Assembly: GCA_902494065.1 (NCBI GenBank)
Contig: CABURZ010000001.1
Span: forward strand, 1 to 41,049
From: an uncultured Sneathia sp.
GTDB taxonomy: Bacteria; Fusobacteriota; Fusobacteriia; Fusobacteriales; Leptotrichiaceae
Length of the DNA stretch: 41,049 nt
Direction of reading: 5' to 3'
Shown: piece after piece, positions 1 through 8,508 of the stretch
Position numbering within the stretch: position 1 is the stretch's first letter
Layout: every line of letters starts with the position of its first letter
Program-made: the position numbers and the translations under genes
The notes under the pieces: model-generated
What the model saw: only the letters and a program-made list of their open reading frames with translations
Told to the model about the DNA's origin: nothing
Databases searched by the model: none

Positions 1-134
1 ACCTTTTGTGCCAACCCTTTTGCTGCTAATACTTTTGAAATTGCAGCTGTTGTTGTTGTTTTACCATGGTCAACGTGTCCTATTGTACCTACGTTTACGT
101 GTGGTTTACTTCTTTCATATTTTTGTTTTGCCAT
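1..134 (-). CDS. tuf: Elongation factor Tu, N-terminal part (runs off window)
   Basis: This is the first 44 codons of EF-Tu, the GTPase that delivers aminoacyl-tRNA to the ribosome. The translated start has the family opening (AKQKYERSKPHVNVGTIGH) followed by the P-loop GHVDHGKTTTTAAI. The ATG at 132-134 has a clean AGGAGGA ribosome binding site at 141-147. It lies 15 bases after the fusA stop, so it is the distal gene of a str operon in the classical order rpsL-rpsG-fusA-tuf. The rest of the gene lies left of position 1, so completeness cannot be judged. Confidence 0.96.
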   Translation of the reverse strand, partial: MAKQKYERSKPHVNVGTIGHVDHGKTTTTAAISKVLAAKGLAQK

Positions 135-149
135 TATTTTTCCTCCTAA

Positions 150-2228
150 TTATTTACCTTGTCTTTCTTCAACTACTTTATCTGATATATTTTTTGGAAC
201 TTGTACATATTTTTCAAATTCCATTGAATATGATGCTCTTCCTTGTGTCTTAGATCTTAAATCTGTAGCATATCCGAACATTTCAGATAATGGTACGTGT
301 GCGTCTATAATTTTAGCATTATTTCTATCGTTCATTCCTGATACTTGTCCTCTTCTAGAGTTTAAGTCTCCTATTACATCACCCATATATTCTTCTGGTG
401 TTGTAACTTCAACTTTGAAGATAGGTTCAAGTAAAATAGCTTGTGCTTGACGCATAGCTTTTTTAACAGCCATAGATCCTGCGATCTTGAACGCCATTTC
501 TGATGAATCGACTTCGTGGTATGATCCATCATATAGAGTAACTTTAATATCTTGTACTGGATATCCTGCTACAACCCCAGCTTCAAGTGCTTCTTGAACA
601 CCTTTATCAACAGCAGGAATGTATTCTCTAGGAATTACTCCTCCTGTTATTTCATTTATAAATTCATAACCTTTATCTTTATTAGGTTCAACTTTAATCT
701 TAACGTGTCCGTATTGTCCTCTACCACCTGATTGTTTGATGTATTTTTCTTCAACATCTGAGTTACCTAAGATAGTTTCTCTATATGCAACTTGTGGTTT
801 ACCTACATTAGCTTCAACCTTGAATTCTCTTTTCATTCTGTCAACTATAATTTCTAAGTGTAATTCTCCCATTCCTGAAATTACTGTTTGTCCTGTTTCT
901 TGGTTAGCAGTAACAACGAATGTAGGGTCTTCTTCAGCTAATTTAGATAAAGCTGTTCCCATTTTTTCTTGGTCAGCTTTAGTTTTTGGTTCAACTGCAA
1001 CTGATATAACTGGATCTGGGAATTCCATATTTTCTAAGATTATTGGTGCTTGTTCATCACATAGTGTGTCTCCAGTACCTGTATCTTTTAATCCAACTGC
1101 TGCTGCTATATCTCCTGTGTAAACTTCATCAATTTCTTCTCTCTTATTAGCATGCATTAAAAGTAATCTTCCCATTCTTTCTTTTTTACCTTTTGTTGAG
1201 TTTAAAACATAAGATCCTTTTTGTAATTTCCCTGAATAAACTCTAAAGAATGACAATCTTCCAACAAATGGGTCTGTTACTATTTTAAATGCTAATGCTG
1301 AGAATTTTTCATCATCTGATGGATGTCTAACTTCTTCTGCATCAGTTTTTGGATTTACACCTGTAATTGAAGGTATATCTAGTGGTGAAGGCATGTATTC
1401 AACAATAGCGTCTAATAATGGTTGTATTCCTTTATTTTTGAAAGCTGTTCCACATGTTACAGGAACTACTATTCCTTCTATTGTTGCTTTTCTTAATGCT
1501 CTTTTTAATTCTTCTTCAGTTATAGGTTCATCTGCAAAGAATTTTTCCATTAATTCATCGTCTGTTTCAACAACAGCTTCAATTAAATTGTGACGTGCTT
1601 CTTCTACAGTATCTTTTAATTCAGGTCTAACATCTTTAATGTCATATGAAGCTCCCATTGTATCATCTTTGAATAAGTATTCTTTTTCAGTAATTAAATC
1701 TATAATTCCTTCAAAATTATCTTCCGCACCTATAGGTAATTGAATAGGTATACCATTACCACCTAATTTTTTCTTAATATCATCAACACACATTTCAAAG
1801 TTTGCACCTGTTCTATCCATCTTATTAAAGAAAGCTATTCTTGGTACATTATATTTATCTGCTTGTCTCCAAACAGTTTCTGATTGTGGTTGAACTCCGT
1901 CAACTGCTGAAAATACTGCAACTGCTCCATCTAATACTCTTAGAGATCTTTCAACTTCAACTGTAAAGTCAACGTGCCCTGGAGTATCTATAATATTTAT
2001 TCTATGATTTTTCCAAAAACAAGTTGTTGCTGCTGATGTAATTGTAATTCCTCTTTCTTGTTCTTGTTCCATATAGTCCATAGTAGCAGCTCCATCATGA
2101 ACTTCTCCTATTTTATGGTTAACTCCTGTATAGAATAAAATTCTTTCAGTAGTAGTAGTTTTCCCAGCATCAATATGAGCCATTATTCCTATATTTCTAG
2201 TATCTTTAAGCTCTACTTTTCTTGCCAT
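150..2228 (-). CDS. fusA: Elongation factor G
   Basis: Translocation GTPase acting on the ribosome, 692 residues, the usual length for EF-G. Visible motifs are the P-loop AHIDAGKTTTTERIL near residues 17-31, the switch II DTPGHVDF, NKMDR for guanine recognition, and the domain IV segment around GGVIPREYIPAVDKG. An in-frame start six codons upstream exists, but the ATG at 2226-2228 (MARKVELKDTRNIGIMAHID) matches the family start and has AGGAGGA at 2230-2236, overlapping the end of rpsG spacing. It is co-transcribed with rpsG (11-base gap) and tuf (15-base gap). There is no sign of damage. Confidence 0.97.
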   Translation of the reverse strand: MARKVELKDTRNIGIMAHIDAGKTTTTERILFYTGVNHKIGEVHDGAATMDYMEQEQERGITITSAATTCFWKNHRINIIDTPGHVDFTVEVERSLRVLDGAVAVFSAVDGVQPQSETVWRQADKYNVPRIAFFNKMDRTGANFEMCVDDIKKKLGGNGIPIQLPIGAEDNFEGIIDLITEKEYLFKDDTMGASYDIKDVRPELKDTVEEARHNLIEAVVETDDELMEKFFADEPITEEELKRALRKATIEGIVVPVTCGTAFKNKGIQPLLDAIVEYMPSPLDIPSITGVNPKTDAEEVRHPSDDEKFSALAFKIVTDPFVGRLSFFRVYSGKLQKGSYVLNSTKGKKERMGRLLLMHANKREEIDEVYTGDIAAAVGLKDTGTGDTLCDEQAPIILENMEFPDPVISVAVEPKTKADQEKMGTALSKLAEEDPTFVVTANQETGQTVISGMGELHLEIIVDRMKREFKVEANVGKPQVAYRETILGNSDVEEKYIKQSGGRGQYGHVKIKVEPNKDKGYEFINEITGGVIPREYIPAVDKGVQEALEAGVVAGYPVQDIKVTLYDGSYHEVDSSEMAFKIAGSMAVKKAMRQAQAILLEPIFKVEVTTPEEYMGDVIGDLNSRRGQVSGMNDRNNAKIIDAHVPLSEMFGYATDLRSKTQGRASYSMEFEKYVQVPKNISDKVVEERQGK

Positions 2229-2239
2229 TGATCCTCCTA

Positions 2240-2710
2240 TTACCATTTATAATGAGCAAACGCTCTGTTAGCTTCTGCCATCTTATATGTATCATCTTTC
2301 TTCTTAACAGCTCCACCTTCGTTGTTTGAAGCAGCTATTAATTCTTTTTTTAGTTTTTCAACCATTCCGTATTCTTTTCTTTCTCTTGTATATCTAACTA
2401 ACCATCTTATAGCTAGTGTTTGTTGTCTATCTTTTCTTACTTCTACTGGAACTTGGTATGTTGCCCCACCTATTCTTCTTGATCTAACTTCTAATTGTGG
2501 TCTAACATTTTCCATAGCTCTTCTGAATACTTCTATTCCTTGTTCATTTGTTTCTTGTTCAATACCTTCTAATGCACTGTAAAATATTGATTCTGCTAAA
2601 GATTTTTTACCATCTACCATAAGACCGTTAATAAACTTGGTAACAACTTTATCGTTGTACTTTGAGTCAGGTAGAACATCTCTTTTTATTGCTTGTCTTC
2701 TTCTTGACAT
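2240..2710 (-). CDS. rpsG: 30S ribosomal protein S7
   Basis: Primary 16S rRNA 3'-domain binding protein of the small subunit, 156 residues as expected. It begins MSRRRQAIKRDVLPD, contains the signature region SRRIGGATYQVPVEV and ends EANRAFAHYKW, all typical of bacterial S7. AAGGAGGATAAAG precedes the ATG. The gap to rpsL is 15 bases and to fusA 11 bases, so the genes form one transcription unit. In other bacteria S7 can repress its own operon by binding the rpsL-rpsG intercistronic mRNA; here that gap is too short to contain an obvious S7 site. Confidence 0.97.
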   Translation of the reverse strand: MSRRRQAIKRDVLPDSKYNDKVVTKFINGLMVDGKKSLAESIFYSALEGIEQETNEQGIEVFRRAMENVRPQLEVRSRRIGGATYQVPVEVRKDRQQTLAIRWLVRYTRERKEYGMVEKLKKELIAASNNEGGAVKKKDDTYKMAEANRAFAHYKW

Positions 2711-2725
2711 CTTTATCCTCCTTTA

Positions 2726-3097
2726 TTATTTAGGTCTCTTAGTACCGTATCTTGATCTTGCTTGTTTTCTGTTAACTACACCAGCTGTATCTAGTGCCCC
2801 TCTTATTATCTTGTATCTAACCCCTGGTAAGTCTTTTGTTCTTCCTCCTCTAATTAATACTATAGAGTGTTCTTGAAGGTTGTGACCTATTCCAGGTATG
2901 TATGCTGTAACTTCTATTCCATTAACAAGTTTTACTCTGGCAACCTTTCTTAAAGCTGAGTTAGGTTTCTTAGGTGTTGTAGTATAAACTCTTACACAAA
3001 CCCCTCTTTTTTGTGGATTTGCCTTTAAGGCAGGTGATTTCTTCTTCTTTTCAGAAGTGCTTCTACCAAATCTAACTAATTGGTTTATTGTAGGCAT
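2726..3097 (-). CDS. rpsL: 30S ribosomal protein S12
   Basis: Decoding-centre protein of the small subunit, 123 residues. The start MPTINQLVRFGR and the motifs TTTPKKPNSALRKVARV and RGGRTKDLPGVRY are diagnostic. Both lysines whose substitution gives streptomycin resistance in other bacteria (in PKKPNS and GRTKDLP) are wild-type here. GAGGAGGAAAT precedes the ATG. It is the first gene of the str operon, with a 5' untranslated region of roughly 190-200 bases back to the predicted promoter at 3299-3327. Confidence 0.97.
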   Translation of the reverse strand: MPTINQLVRFGRSTSEKKKKSPALKANPQKRGVCVRVYTTTPKKPNSALRKVARVKLVNGIEVTAYIPGIGHNLQEHSIVLIRGGRTKDLPGVRYKIIRGALDTAGVVNRKQARSRYGTKRPK

Positions 3098-3269
3098 TAT
3101 TTCCTCCTCCCGATTTTTAAAAAAATTATTTATTTATTGGGGTCATAATTAAATTATCCATTAATTTATTCGTGCATTCCATATATCTTTGACGTTCTAA
3201 CAAAAATATATTTCCAGCATTTATAAACTAGTTTCAAATATAATTAACAATAAATTTTCACATATTAAA

Positions 3270-3290
3270 ACAGAACAGAAAATGTTCTGT
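3270..3290. promoter_or_regulatory. Perfect inverted repeat at the str operon transcript start
   Basis: ACAGAACA (3270-3277) and TGTTCTGT (3283-3290) are perfect 8-base arms around a 5-base centre. The repeat lies directly downstream of the predicted str -10 box, so it could be an operator or a 5'-terminal hairpin of the mRNA. The half-site GAAC with a 7-base gap to GTTC does not match the Bacillus LexA box, which has a 4-base gap. The binding factor is unknown. Confidence 0.5.
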
Positions 3291-3298
3291 ACTTGACA

Positions 3299-3327
3299 AT
3301 GATATAATATTTTGCGATAAATGTCAA
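3299..3327 (-). promoter_or_regulatory. Predicted sigma70-type promoter of the str operon
   Basis: Reading the minus strand, TTGACA (3322-3327) is followed after exactly 17 bases by TATCAT (3299-3304). The -35 is a perfect consensus and the -10 differs at one position. It points at rpsL and is the only strong candidate in the 258-base gap before that gene. The predicted transcript start falls near 3290, at the edge of the inverted repeat at 3270-3290. Confidence 0.7.
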
Positions 3328-3355
3328 TGGTTTTGGGGTGTATTTTAAAATATTT

Positions 3356-3874
3356 TTAATTTTTATTTAAATAGTATGAGGCATTCTTTTTTGTTTTCAC
3401 TATATATTGTTTCCCTGTACTATCCTTCACATAAAAAACCAACGGCTTATTCCAATTTATATTATCCTTATATTCACATTCCAAAAACGATTGAAATCTA
3501 TCTTTACGCCATCGCAAATCTACGGACTCTTCCAAATCCAACGTTTTTGGTAAACTTTCACATACAAATTTTTCTGTTCCGCTCTCATTAGGTGGGACAA
3601 TTATAGCAATACTTCCACGTTTAAGATGTACTCCCCACTGACGAACGATAACCTTTCTGTTACCTATATTAGTAATACTTACCTCAACAAATTCAAAAAT
3701 TTCTTCAGTATTAGGATTATATACTTTAATATTATCAAAAAAATCAAGTTTTAACTTTTTCTTTTGGTTATATTTTGTTTGCCATAATGCAACTATAACT
3801 GCTACTGTTGTTGCAATAGCCCCAAGAGTACCACCAATCGCACCGATTGCTGACCAAAATAAACTCCAATCCAT
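3356..3874 (-). CDS. Hypothetical protein with one N-terminal membrane segment
   Basis: 172 residues and not recognised as a named family. Residues about 7-35 form one hydrophobic helix (IGAIGGTLGAIATTVAVIVAL) followed by the basic stretch QTKYNQKKKLK, so the rest is probably cytoplasmic. That remainder is beta-rich, with repeated hydrophobic strands (FEFVEVSITNIG, KVIVRQWGVHL, LVFYVKD). The ATG at 3872-3874 is preferred over a GTG nine bases upstream because that GTG overlaps the GAGGTG ribosome binding site. It stands alone between the str promoter and a broken ATPase gene, and its codon use looks less AT-extreme than its neighbours, consistent with acquisition. Similar short anchored proteins occur as accessory genes in Firmicutes; the role is unknown. 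Confidence 0.75.
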   Translation of the reverse strand: MDWSLFWSAIGAIGGTLGAIATTVAVIVALWQTKYNQKKKLKLDFFDNIKVYNPNTEEIFEFVEVSITNIGNRKVIVRQWGVHLKRGSIAIIVPPNESGTEKFVCESLPKTLDLEESVDLRWRKDRFQSFLECEYKDNINWNKPLVFYVKDSTGKQYIVKTKKNASYYLNKN

Positions 3875-3938
3875 ATTTATCACACCTCTTTTCTAACTAT
3901 TGATTACTAACTTAAAATTATACACATCGTTTATTTCC

Positions 3939-5233
3939 CTATTCGTCCAACAACCATTCTATCAAATTATACACCTTTATTCCACTATAATTTTTTTCTA
4001 AGCCACAATGAAGAGTAAGCACTATCTTTTCATAATTATCATCTATTTTTTCTAATGGCTTTATTTCTCTTTTTCTAGTTTTTTCTTCTAGCATACTTTC
4101 AGTTACTTGTATATATTCTTTTTTATTTACCTTTGTTGCTATAAAATCAATTTCAAACTTATCAACCTTTCCTATTGCAACATCATATCCTCTTCTTAAA
4201 AGCTCAAAATATACTATATTTTCTATAATATGCCCATTATCTCTATTTCTAAATCCTAAAAGGTAATTTCTAAGTCCTATATCTACAATATAGTATTTAC
4301 CTAATGTCTTTAAATATTGCTTCCCTTTAATATCAAATCTTTTAATTTCATAAAACAAATATGCTTCTAATAAACTTAATATATATGATTGAACTGTATT
4401 AGTGCTAGTAGATTTTTTATCTACAAGCTTTTCGCTAGATAAAACATTTGCTACATTAGATACAGATAGATTATTCCCTATATTATCAGCTAAATACATT
4501 ACAATTTTTTCAAAAGCAACATATCCGTAACCTTATTTCTTCCCTTAATAACTTCTCTTTCTAGTATATCTTTAACTACAACAGTAGAATAAACACTATC
4601 AAGTAACATCAATATTTTTTCTCGATTTATTCCTACCTCCCTTATTTGTGGCATACCCCCAAAGTTTAAGTAATAATTAAATAACTCTAGAACCTCTCTT
4701 CTTTCTCCTTTACTATCAAATATATCAAATTTAAATTCTCCCAAAGCATTAAAATTTTTTTCTATCCTATAATCATTAAAATCTAAAAATTCTTTAAAAG
4801 ATAAGGGTAACATTTTAATTTCAACGTAACGTCCTGAAAGATATGTTGCATACTCAGAAGAAAGTAAATAAGCATTTGAACCTGTGATATAAATATCAGA
4901 ATTAAAATCAACTCTAAAAGAATTAACCACTTCTTCCCATTTAGGTATTTTTTGTATTTCATCTAAAAATATATATACTTTTTCATCATTGTTTGATATT
5001 TTTTTATTTACATAATCATATATATCATCACAATTCATTTTAGAAAATTTATAACTTTCAAAATTCATTTCTATAATTTGTTTACTTTTTATACCTTGCT
5101 TTTTTAAATACATAACCATGAGTTTTAATAAACTAGATTTTCCAGTTCTTCTTAATCCTGTTATTATCTTTATTAAGCTAGTATGTTTAAAATCTATCAA
5201 TTTATTTAAATAAATCTCTCTATTTTTTAATAT
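3939..5233 (-). pseudogene. AAA_14/DUF4143 ATPase, frameshifted and with altered start
   Basis: Homologues are about 400-residue P-loop ATPases with an N-terminal AAA_14 domain and a C-terminal DUF4143 (PD-(D/E)XK-like) domain; their role is poorly defined. Two pieces remain. The N-terminal piece (4499 to about 5233) has Walker A GLRRTGKSSLL and Walker B VYIFLDEIQKI. The C-terminal piece (3939-4499) has the DUF4143 pattern ending in EIDFIATKVNKKEYIQV. They join at an A6 run on the coding strand (4505-4510); one more A would read LLLKKIVMYLADNIG through the junction, as in intact relatives. At the start, a good AAGGGGA site sits 7 bases before ATA (5231-5233) where ATG would be expected, leaving only TTG at 5198-5200. 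It is probably a pseudogene or a sequencing error; a split functional gene is less likely. Confidence 0.8.
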
Positions 5234-5329
5234 TTTATTATCCCCTTTTTTATATAAATAATAGCAAAAAAACGTTTTTTATCAAGTTTTTTCAAAAAAT
5301 TGAAAAAACTTTTAAATTTCTTTTTTTTT

Positions 5330-5346
5330 AAAATTTTTGATATAAT
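5330..5346 (+). promoter_or_regulatory. Promoter-bearing 17-bp direct repeat, copy 1
   Basis: AAAATTTTTGATATAAT occurs here and again at 5847-5863. It ends in TGATATAAT, an extended -10 element (TGN then TATAAT). Copy 1 precedes the RhuM remnant, whose AAGGGGG ribosome binding site and ATG follow within 20 bases. The two copies lie 517 bases apart and exactly bracket the remnant. Confidence 0.65.
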
Positions 5347-5364
5347 ATATGAAAAGGGGGATTT

Positions 5365-5857
5365 ATGGGTAAAAATAAGGATAATTGTATAAATAACGAA
5401 GTTCAAGTAAGATCATCAGCAGCTGAATACTTAACTTTTATTGCAGCAAAATGTGATGATAAAAATGAAATAGAAATTAGATATGAAGATGAAAATATTT
5501 GGCTTACACAAAAAATGTTAGCAACACTTTATGATATAAGTATTGCGACAATAAACGAACATATAAAAAATATATTTCAAGATAATGAATTACAGGAAAA
5601 AGCAACTATTAGGAATTTCCTAATAGTTCAAAAAGAAGGTAATAGAAATGTTTCAAGAAGATTGGGAAAAGAGATTGAATGGGTTTTTAATGCTATGGGA
5701 TAAAGATATACTGAAAGATGCTGGTAAAGTATCAGCAGAACTTGCTAAAAAATATGCAGAAAGTGAATTTGAAAAATATAGAGTTATACAAGACAAACTA
5801 TATGAAAGTGATTTTGACAAATTTTTAGAACTAGAAGATAATACTAAAAATTTTTGA
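5365..5857 (+). pseudogene. RhuM-family (virulence RhuM) gene remnant
   Basis: RhuM proteins are about 300-residue accessory proteins common in genomic islands; their biochemical role is unknown. The first 97 or so codons are typical of the family: the phrases IWLTQKMLATLYDISIATINEHIKN and FLIVQKEGNRNVSR are clear. After that the gene jumps to a C-terminal segment in a different frame (5648-5857) reading DILKDAGKVSAELAKKYAESEFEKYR and LYESDFDKF. The central 150 or so residues are missing, and the first frame stops at 5703. This is an internal deletion plus frameshift. The stop codon lies inside the second copy of the 17-bp promoter repeat. Confidence 0.8.
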
Positions 5858-5863
5858 TATAAT
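5847..5863 (+). promoter_or_regulatory. Promoter-bearing 17-bp direct repeat, copy 2
   Basis: This copy is identical to 5330-5346 and again contains the extended -10 TGATATAAT. It is placed to transcribe the ABC-F gene at 5882, whose AGAGGAG ribosome binding site lies at 5869-5875. It overlaps the last codons and stop of the RhuM remnant. Confidence 0.65.
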
Positions 5864-5881
5864 GTACAAGAGGAGTTTTCT

Positions 5882-7762
5882 ATGGCACTGATACAATTTA
5901 ATGGAGTTTATAAAAATTTTTTAGATGAAGAAATTTTAAAAGATATATCTTTTAGTATAGAAAATAAAGATAAAATAGGACTTATAGGACTTAATGGTGC
6001 TGGTAAGTCTACAATAATTAAAATTATGCTAGGATTAGAAAATGTTTCTTCTGGTAATGTATTTGTTGACAAAAATGCACACATAGGATACATTTCACAA
6101 AACCACGATTTTTTTGATGAAAAAAATAATGTATTTGAAGAATTAGATCAAATATTTTCAGAAGAACACGAAATTTATAGAAAAATACAAGTACTAAATA
6201 CAAAATTAGAATACGATACTTCAATAAAAGAAGAATTAGACAGATTATACAACTTATACAATGCAAAAGACGGATATAATATAGATTATAGAATAAATCA
6301 AGTTATTAATGGTTTAGAATTAGAAAATTTAAAAAATCAAACTATTAGCACTCTTTCTGGTGGAGAAAAAACTAGAGTATGTATAGCAAAGTTACTACTT
6401 CAAGAACCAGACATATTAATATTAGACGAACCTACTAACCATTTAGACTTAGCTTCTATTGAATGGCTTGAAGAATTTTTAAAAAAATATAGTAAAGCCT
6501 TTATTTTAGTTTCTCATGATAGAATATTTTTAGATAATATTTGTAATAAAATATTTGAGTTAGAAAACAAAAAACTTAGAAGTTATAAGGGGAATTTTTC
6601 ATCATTTGTTATACAAAAAGAAATGATGCTAAAGGGAGAGTTAAAGGAATTTGAAAAAGAACAAGATAGAATTAAAAAACTAAATGAATATATAGAAAGA
6701 AATAGAGCAGGTCGTATGGCAAAACAAGCTAAAGGACGGCAAAAACTTTTATCTCATCTTATACAACACGAAGACCCCACATTTAATCCCGATAAAATGA
6801 AATTAAAATTTAAAATTAAAAACGTAAGTTCAGAAAATGTTTTAAAATTAAAAAATATCTGCAAAAATTTTGATGATAAAAAAGTTTTAAAAAACATTAA
6901 TTTAGATGTGTATAAAGGAGAAAGAATAGGTATTATAGGTAAAAATGGTTGTGGAAAATCTACTATTTTAAAGATAATAGCCGATAAATTAAAACAAGAT
7001 AAAGGAGAGGTAATTTTAGCTGATAATGCAGTTATAGGATACTATGACCAAAACCATGATGATCTTTACCCTAAAAACACAATTTTACAAGAAATAAATA
7101 CAAAATTAAATTATACAACAGAAGATTTAAGAAGTATGGCTGCAAGCTTTCTATTTACTAATGATGATGTAGATAAATTAATATCTAGTTTATCTGGAGG
7201 AGAAAAGGTTAGAGTATCTTTTATTAAACTAATACAAAAAGAAGCAAATTTTCTTATCTTAGATGAACCTACTAACCATTTAGATATATACTCAATAGAA
7301 ATATTAGAAAAAGCATTAGAAGATTATGAGGGAACTATACTACTTGTTTCGCACAATAGACACTTTTTAGATACAATATGTAATACAATTTATGTACTAG
7401 ATGAAAATGGCTTAACTAAATTTAAAGGAAATTATGAGGATTATAAGGAACAGATAAACAAAAAGGAAGCTACAAAAAAAGATACTTCTAAAAAAGAAGA
7501 ATATATTTTACAAAAAGAAAAATCCAAGAAAATTTCTAAATTAAAAAGAGAAATAGAAAGTATAGAAAATGAGCTAGAAAAAATTGATTTAGACAAAAAA
7601 GAATGTAACTCAAAAATGTTTGAAAAAGATGTAGCTAATAATTTAGAAAAACTTTTGAGCTTACAAGAAAAATTAGATAATCTTTCTAAAAAAGAAGAAG
7701 AACTTATGGAATTATGGCAAAAGTATGAAAATGAATTGGAGGAAGAAAATGGAAAACTTTAA
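5882..7762 (+). CDS. ABC-F family ATPase (Uup/YdiF-like)
   Basis: Soluble tandem-ABC ATPase of the ABC-F family, whose members act on ribosomes, either as translation factors or as antibiotic ribosome-protection proteins. In 626 residues there are two nucleotide-binding domains: Walker A GLNGAGKST (about 36-44) with LSGGEKTR (about 157), and GKNGCGKST (about 353) with LSGGEKVR (about 437). Both Walker B motifs read ILDEPTNHLD. The linker between domains contains the basic RAGRMAKQAKGRQK segment typical of the P-site tRNA interaction motif. The last 110 residues are a lysine- and glutamate-rich coiled coil, as in Uup and YdiF. No membrane domain is present. It overlaps the next gene by 14 bases, so the two are co-translated. 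Confidence 0.92.
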   Translation: MALIQFNGVYKNFLDEEILKDISFSIENKDKIGLIGLNGAGKSTIIKIMLGLENVSSGNVFVDKNAHIGYISQNHDFFDEKNNVFEELDQIFSEEHEIYRKIQVLNTKLEYDTSIKEELDRLYNLYNAKDGYNIDYRINQVINGLELENLKNQTISTLSGGEKTRVCIAKLLLQEPDILILDEPTNHLDLASIEWLEEFLKKYSKAFILVSHDRIFLDNICNKIFELENKKLRSYKGNFSSFVIQKEMMLKGELKEFEKEQDRIKKLNEYIERNRAGRMAKQAKGRQKLLSHLIQHEDPTFNPDKMKLKFKIKNVSSENVLKLKNICKNFDDKKVLKNINLDVYKGERIGIIGKNGCGKSTILKIIADKLKQDKGEVILADNAVIGYYDQNHDDLYPKNTILQEINTKLNYTTEDLRSMAASFLFTNDDVDKLISSLSGGEKVRVSFIKLIQKEANFLILDEPTNHLDIYSIEILEKALEDYEGTILLVSHNRHFLDTICNTIYVLDENGLTKFKGNYEDYKEQINKKEATKKDTSKKEEYILQKEKSKKISKLKREIESIENELEKIDLDKKECNSKMFEKDVANNLEKLLSLQEKLDNLSKKEEELMELWQKYENELEEENGKL

Positions 7763-8405
7763 AAATATAGATTTATTTATATTCGATATGGATGGATTAG
7801 TTTTTGAAACAGAAAAACTTTATTTAAAATTTATTCCAGAAGTGTTAAAAGAAAAAGGATATATACCAAATGACAATATAATACACAATTCTATAGGAAT
7901 GACTACTAAAAATACAGAAATATTATATAAATCTCACTTTGGAGATGATTTCCCATTTAGTTATTTTACAGAAAAAATCTATGAAAAACTATTGGATTAT
8001 AACAAGAAAAATGGTTTGGAACTTTGTAACGGTGTATTAGAGGTTTTAGAGTATTTAAATAAACACGGCAAAAAATGCGTTATAGCTTCTTCTTCAGATA
8101 CTTATATAATAAAAGAATATCTTAAAAAAAATAATTTATCTAAGTATTTTATTGATATTACAGCAGGTAATGAAGTGACTCACGGGAAACCAGACCCTGA
8201 AATTTTTTTACTAGCATCAAAAAAACAAAATGTTGATCCTAAAAACTGCATAGTTTTTGAAGATTCATACAACGGAGTACGTGCTGCAAAAAACGCTAAT
8301 ATGAAAGCTATTATGATTCCTAATGTACAAAAACCAACTGATGAAATGAAAGAAATTAGTACTCTAATATTAAATAGCATAAAAGAAATTTTAATGTATC
8401 TATAA
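7749..8405 (+). CDS. HAD-superfamily hydrolase (beta-phosphoglucomutase-like)
   Basis: 218-residue haloacid dehalogenase-type phosphohydrolase, subfamily IA. Motif I is FDMDGLVFETE near residue 10, with the nucleophile Asp and a C1 cap following it. Motif II is VIASSSDTY and motifs III/IV appear as HGKPDPEIF and CIVFEDSYNGVRAAKNA. The ATG at 7749-7751 is preceded by GGAGGAAG and gives the canonical short N-terminus; an upstream in-frame ATG lies inside the ABC-F gene and is not favoured. The substrate is probably a sugar phosphate but cannot be read from the sequence. It is translationally coupled to the ABC-F gene. Confidence 0.9.
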   Translation: MENFKNIDLFIFDMDGLVFETEKLYLKFIPEVLKEKGYIPNDNIIHNSIGMTTKNTEILYKSHFGDDFPFSYFTEKIYEKLLDYNKKNGLELCNGVLEVLEYLNKHGKKCVIASSSDTYIIKEYLKKNNLSKYFIDITAGNEVTHGKPDPEIFLLASKKQNVDPKNCIVFEDSYNGVRAAKNANMKAIMIPNVQKPTDEMKEISTLILNSIKEILMYL

Positions 8406-8508
8406 TCCATTGATTTTATTAAATTAAAAAGACATATTTTGCTTTTATTTTGAATGATTTTCAAGATTTTCAAAGTATGTTTTTTTTTATTTTCCTTATA
8501 CTTAGAGT

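Noticed and set aside
3293..3321. Plus-strand TTGACA with a weak GATAAA 17 bases later, as a rightward promoter
   Set aside because: No plus-strand gene follows, and the same DNA reads as a better minus-strand promoter for the str operon.
4499..4515. Programmed ribosomal frameshift in the DUF4143 ATPase
   Set aside because: The A6 run could slip, but I see no stimulatory hairpin downstream, the start codon is also damaged, and the family does not normally use frameshifting.
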